Below are positions 5,317 to 8,236 of a DNA stretch of 8,236 nucleotides, piece by piece (the stretch's first letter is position 1; every line of letters begins with the position of its first letter). Below the pieces are notes generated by a model. The model saw only the letters and a program-made list of their open reading frames with translations, searched no databases and had not been told where the DNA came from. The stretch comes from an uncultured Lachnospiraceae bacterium (lineage in GTDB: Bacteria; Bacillota; Clostridia; Lachnospirales; Lachnospiraceae): contig CACZOG010000078.1 of the NCBI GenBank assembly GCA_902782715.1, positions 1 through 8,236 on the forward strand, written 5' to 3'. The translations under genes were made by a program, and so were the position numbers.

Positions 5317-6726
5317 ATGGGCGGATTTTTTGGTGTAACATCTAAATCAAATTGTGTTTTTGATTTATTCTTTGGTATAGATTACCATTCGCATTTAGGT
5401 ACAAGACGAGGAGGTATGTGTCTTTACTCAGAGAACAAAGGGTTCGACCGCGCTATTCATAATATAGAGAATTCTCCTTTTCGAACTAAATTCGAGCGTG
5501 ACTTCGAAGAGATGGAAGGTACGCTCGGAATAGGTTGTATTTCCGATAATGAGCCCCAGCCTCTTATCGTTCGTTCTCATTTGGGAACATATTCTATTAC
5601 TACAGTTGGAAAAGTTAATAATATAGATGATCTAGTGAAGAAGCTCTTTCACGACGGAATGTCACATTTTCTTGAAATGAGTGGCGGAAGCATTAACCAG
5701 ACAGAGTTGGTTGCTGCCATTATCAATCAGAAAGATTCCATTGTGGAGGGCTTATCTTATGTTCAGGATCTTATCGAAGGTTCGATGTCTGTTCTTCTGA
5801 TGACGACCGACGGAATCTATGCTTCGAGAGACAAGCTCGGCAGAACACCCATTCATATAGGAAGAAAGCAGGGTTCACAGTGTGCATCGTTCGAAAACTT
5901 CGCATACTTACACCTTGGATACAAGGACATCAAAGATTTGGGACCGGGAGAAATCGTTTACATTACTCCTGAGAAACTTGAAGTAAAGAAAGCACCCGAG
6001 ATGGCAAAGAAGGTTTGTTCTTTCCTCTGGGTTTACTACGGATATCCCACATCATGCTACGAGGATGTAAACGTAGAAGAGATGAGATATAAAAACGGCG
6101 CAAACATGGCCAAGAGAGATGATGCAAAGGTTGACATCGTAGCCGGCGTTCCCGATTCCGGAACTGCTCATGCCATCGGATATGCAAACGAGTCAGGTGC
6201 TCCTTTTGCAAGACCTTTTATCAAGTACACACCGACATGGCCCAGAAGTTTCATGCCCGTTAAGCAGAGCCAGAGAAACCTTATCGCAAAGATGAAACTG
6301 ATCCCCGTTGAGCCCTTGATAAAAGACAAGTCAATGCTTCTTATCGACGACTCGATCGTAAGAGGAACACAGCTTCGCGAAACAACGGATTTCTTATTCC
6401 AGGCAGGCGCAAAGGAAGTACACGTACGTCCCGCGTGCCCTCCCATCATGTATGGCTGCAAGTATCTTAACTTCTCAAGATCCAATTCCGAAATGGATCT
6501 TATCGCAAGAAGAGTCATCTTCGAACTTGAAGACGGAAAGGTTACGGAAGAAGTATTAAAAGAATACACGAATCCCGAAACCGAAAAGTATAAAACAATG
6601 GAAGCAAAGATCTGCGAGATCATGCATTTTACATCGCTTAAATTCAACAGACTTGACGACATGATCGATGCTATCGGTCTTCCGAAATGCGATGTATGTA
6701 CATACTGTTTTGACGGTATCGAGTAA
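5317..6726 (+). CDS. purF: PurF-family amidophosphoribosyltransferase homolog with degenerate glutaminase site
   Basis: PurF makes 5-phosphoribosylamine from PRPP and glutamine, the first step of purine synthesis. This 469-residue protein has the two-domain layout. The C-terminal phosphoribosyltransferase half looks intact: VAGVPDSGTAHAIGYA, the RMKLSPV-like KMKLIPV, and the PRPP loop LLIDDSIVRGT (residues 341-351). Cys234, Cys381, Cys461 and Cys464 (in CTYCFDG) match the [4Fe-4S] ligands of Bacillus-type PurF. The N-terminal Ntn glutaminase half is degenerate. Met1 is followed by Gly, not the Cys nucleophile, and no propeptide is present. GHVRYST reads GIGCIS, so the glutamine-binding Arg is Cys74. 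HNGN reads TVGK, and the SDTE Asp is Gln128. Glutaminase activity is therefore unlikely. It may use ammonia or act as a PRPP-responsive protein. The purF symbol reflects family only, and a canonical PurF may exist elsewhere in the genome. carB follows after 41 bp. Confidence 0.85.
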   Translation: MGGFFGVTSKSNCVFDLFFGIDYHSHLGTRRGGMCLYSENKGFDRAIHNIENSPFRTKFERDFEEMEGTLGIGCISDNEPQPLIVRSHLGTYSITTVGKVNNIDDLVKKLFHDGMSHFLEMSGGSINQTELVAAIINQKDSIVEGLSYVQDLIEGSMSVLLMTTDGIYASRDKLGRTPIHIGRKQGSQCASFENFAYLHLGYKDIKDLGPGEIVYITPEKLEVKKAPEMAKKVCSFLWVYYGYPTSCYEDVNVEEMRYKNGANMAKRDDAKVDIVAGVPDSGTAHAIGYANESGAPFARPFIKYTPTWPRSFMPVKQSQRNLIAKMKLIPVEPLIKDKSMLLIDDSIVRGTQLRETTDFLFQAGAKEVHVRPACPPIMYGCKYLNFSRSNSEMDLIARRVIFELEDGKVTEEVLKEYTNPETEKYKTMEAKICEIMHFTSLKFNRLDDMIDAIGLPKCDVCTYCFDGIE

Positions 6727-6767
6727 TAAAGAATAAAAAGTTTTAAGGATGATATAAGGAGGTCGTT

Positions 6768-8236
6768 ATGGCAAAAAGAGAAGATATTCATAAAGTCCTG
6801 ATAATCGGTTCCGGTCCGATAATAATTGGTCAGGCATGCGAGTTCGACTATTCGGGAACTCAGGCGTGCAAGGCATTAAGAAAACTCGGATATGAGATCG
6901 TGCTGGTTAACTCCAACCCCGCAACGATCATGACGGATCCCACGACAGCGGACGTAACATATATCGAGCCTCTTAACGTAGAAAGACTTACACAGATCAT
7001 AGAGAAAGAACGTCCCGATGCACTGCTTCCCAACTTGGGCGGACAGTCCGGACTTAACCTCTGCTCCGAACTTGCAGAGGCAGGTGTTCTTGAAAAATAC
7101 GGCGTAAAAGTAATCGGTGTTCAGGTTGATGCCATTGAAAAAGGTGAGGACAGAATCGAATTCAAGAATACGATGAATGCTCTCGGAATCGAAATGGCAC
7201 GTTCACAGGTTGCTTACTCTGTAGAAGAAGGTCTTGAGATCGCAAAAGAAATCGGTTTCCCCGTAGTACTTCGTCCCGCATACACAATGGGCGGCGCAGG
7301 CGGCGGACTTGTTTATAACGTAGAAGAGTTCAAGACGGTTATGGCAAGAGGTCTTCAGGCTTCACTCGTAGGACAGGTTCTTGTAGAAGAATCGATCCTC
7401 GGCTGGGAAGAACTCGAACTTGAAGTAGTAAGAGATGCAAAAGGTAACATGATCACCGTTTGCTTCATCGAAAATATCGACCCCGTCGGAGTTCATACAG
7501 GTGATTCATTCTGTTCGGCTCCCATGCTTACGATTTCCGAAGACATCCAGAAAGTACTTCAGGAGCAGGCTTACAGAATCGTTGATTCCATCGAGGTTAT
7601 CGGCGGATGTAACGTACAGTTCGCACACGATCCCGTAAGCGGAAGAATAGTAGTTATCGAGATCAACCCCAGAACATCACGTTCTTCGGCACTTGCTTCC
7701 AAAGCGACAGGTTTCCCCATCGCACTTGTTTCCGCAATGCTTGCATCCGGACTTACACTTGATGAGATCCCCTGCGGCAAATACGGCACACTCGATAAGT
7801 ATTATCCCGACGGAGATTACATCGTAATCAAATTCGCACGCTGGGCATTTGAGAAATTCAAAGGCGTAGAAGACAAGCTCGGTACTCAGATGAGAGCCGT
7901 AGGCGAAGTTATGAGTATCGGTAAGACATACAAGGAAGCTTTCCAGAAAGCGATCCGTTCACTTGAGACAGGCCGTTACGGACTCGGCTTTGCAAAAGAC
8001 TTCAACGAACTCACAAAGCAGGAACTCCTTGCAAGACTTGTTACCGCAACAAGCGAGAGACAGTTCGTTATGTATGAAGCATTAAGAAAAGGCGCAACTG
8101 TTGACGAACTTTTCGAACTTACCAAGATCAAGCGTTATTTCATCGAGCAGATGAAAGAACTCGTTGAGGAAGAAGAAGCACTCCTTCGCATGAAGGGCTC
8201 CGTTCCCGATGAGAAGAGCTTGAGACAGGCTAAGAA
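6768..8236 (+). CDS. carB: Carbamoyl-phosphate synthase large subunit, N-terminal part, truncated by window end
   Basis: CarB makes carbamoyl phosphate from bicarbonate, ammonia and two ATP for pyrimidine and arginine synthesis, normally with ammonia channelled from the glutaminase CarA. The visible 489 codons are just under half of a usual protein of about 1,070 residues. They cover the carboxyphosphate-forming ATP-grasp unit (GSGPIIIGQACEFDYSGTQA near the N-terminus) and part of the oligomerisation domain. Residues fall at E. coli numbering: Arg129, Arg169, Gly175-Gly176, Glu215 and His243 (GVHTGDS), then EINPRTSRSSALASK near 299. This half appears catalytically intact. AAGGAGG at 6756-6762, 5 nt before the ATG, is a strong ribosome site. 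There is no promoter or terminator between this gene and the PurF-like gene, so they are probably co-transcribed. carA is not in the window. The carbamate-kinase-like half and allosteric domain lie downstream. Confidence 0.97.
   Translation, partial: MAKREDIHKVLIIGSGPIIIGQACEFDYSGTQACKALRKLGYEIVLVNSNPATIMTDPTTADVTYIEPLNVERLTQIIEKERPDALLPNLGGQSGLNLCSELAEAGVLEKYGVKVIGVQVDAIEKGEDRIEFKNTMNALGIEMARSQVAYSVEEGLEIAKEIGFPVVLRPAYTMGGAGGGLVYNVEEFKTVMARGLQASLVGQVLVEESILGWEELELEVVRDAKGNMITVCFIENIDPVGVHTGDSFCSAPMLTISEDIQKVLQEQAYRIVDSIEVIGGCNVQFAHDPVSGRIVVIEINPRTSRSSALASKATGFPIALVSAMLASGLTLDEIPCGKYGTLDKYYPDGDYIVIKFARWAFEKFKGVEDKLGTQMRAVGEVMSIGKTYKEAFQKAIRSLETGRYGLGFAKDFNELTKQELLARLVTATSERQFVMYEALRKGATVDELFELTKIKRYFIEQMKELVEEEEALLRMKGSVPDEKSLRQAK

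Noticed and set aside
6168..6791. A 207-codon antisense frame over the PurF-like gene
   Set aside because: It is the mirror of a strongly codon-biased gene, crosses into carB and resembles no known protein. It is a shadow.

Overview
The window looks like chromosomal DNA from a Gram-positive anaerobe of the class Clostridia, most likely Lachnospiraceae. The evidence is strong AGGAGG-type ribosome sites, an AGA-rich moderate-GC coding style, a DnaJ zinc region spaced as in Firmicutes, and two families (DUF4317 and DUF4037) that I associate with Clostridia. All genes lie on the + strand. I see no mobile element, tRNA, rRNA or CRISPR array. The family placement is inference from memory, not a database result.

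Layout. (1) 2-1958: the 3' third of dnaK, then complete dnaJ, closed by a strong intrinsic terminator (1976-2011). The 127-bp dnaK-dnaJ gap is unusually structured. It has a GC-rich 10-bp hairpin without a U-tract, then three copies of one 8-nt half-site that can form two mutually exclusive hairpins just before the dnaJ ribosome site. (2) 2014-5207: a promoter with an extended -10, followed by four genes that look like one operon: a DUF4317 protein, a 42-residue membrane microprotein whose start overlaps the DUF4317 stop, a TPR protein, and a DUF4037 protein carrying a nucleotidyltransferase-like motif. An 18-nt perfect palindrome sits between the last two. None of the four has an established function that I can name. 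(3) 5254-8236: a consensus promoter (TTGACA, 18 bp, TATAAT) drives a PurF-family gene, followed after 41 bp by the N-terminal half of carB, which runs off the window.

The most notable gene is the PurF-family protein. Its phosphoribosyltransferase half keeps the PRPP loop and the four cysteines expected to bind a [4Fe-4S] cluster. Its glutaminase half lacks the nucleophile cysteine (the N-terminus reads MGGFFGV instead of MCGI/VFG) and also appears to lack the other glutaminase signature residues. It therefore should not hydrolyse glutamine. It precedes carB, whose product normally depends on the glutaminase CarA, and no carA is visible here. Whether this protein uses free ammonia, acts as a PRPP-sensing regulator of pyrimidine/purine flux, or has another partner cannot be settled from the sequence.

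The regions appear functionally separate: protein folding, an uncharacterised four-gene operon, and nucleotide precursor synthesis. Start codons were moved inward from the longest reading frame for DUF4317 (2112), DUF4037 (4260) and the PurF-like gene (5317), because the ribosome sites, and in one case a promoter, support the inner starts.
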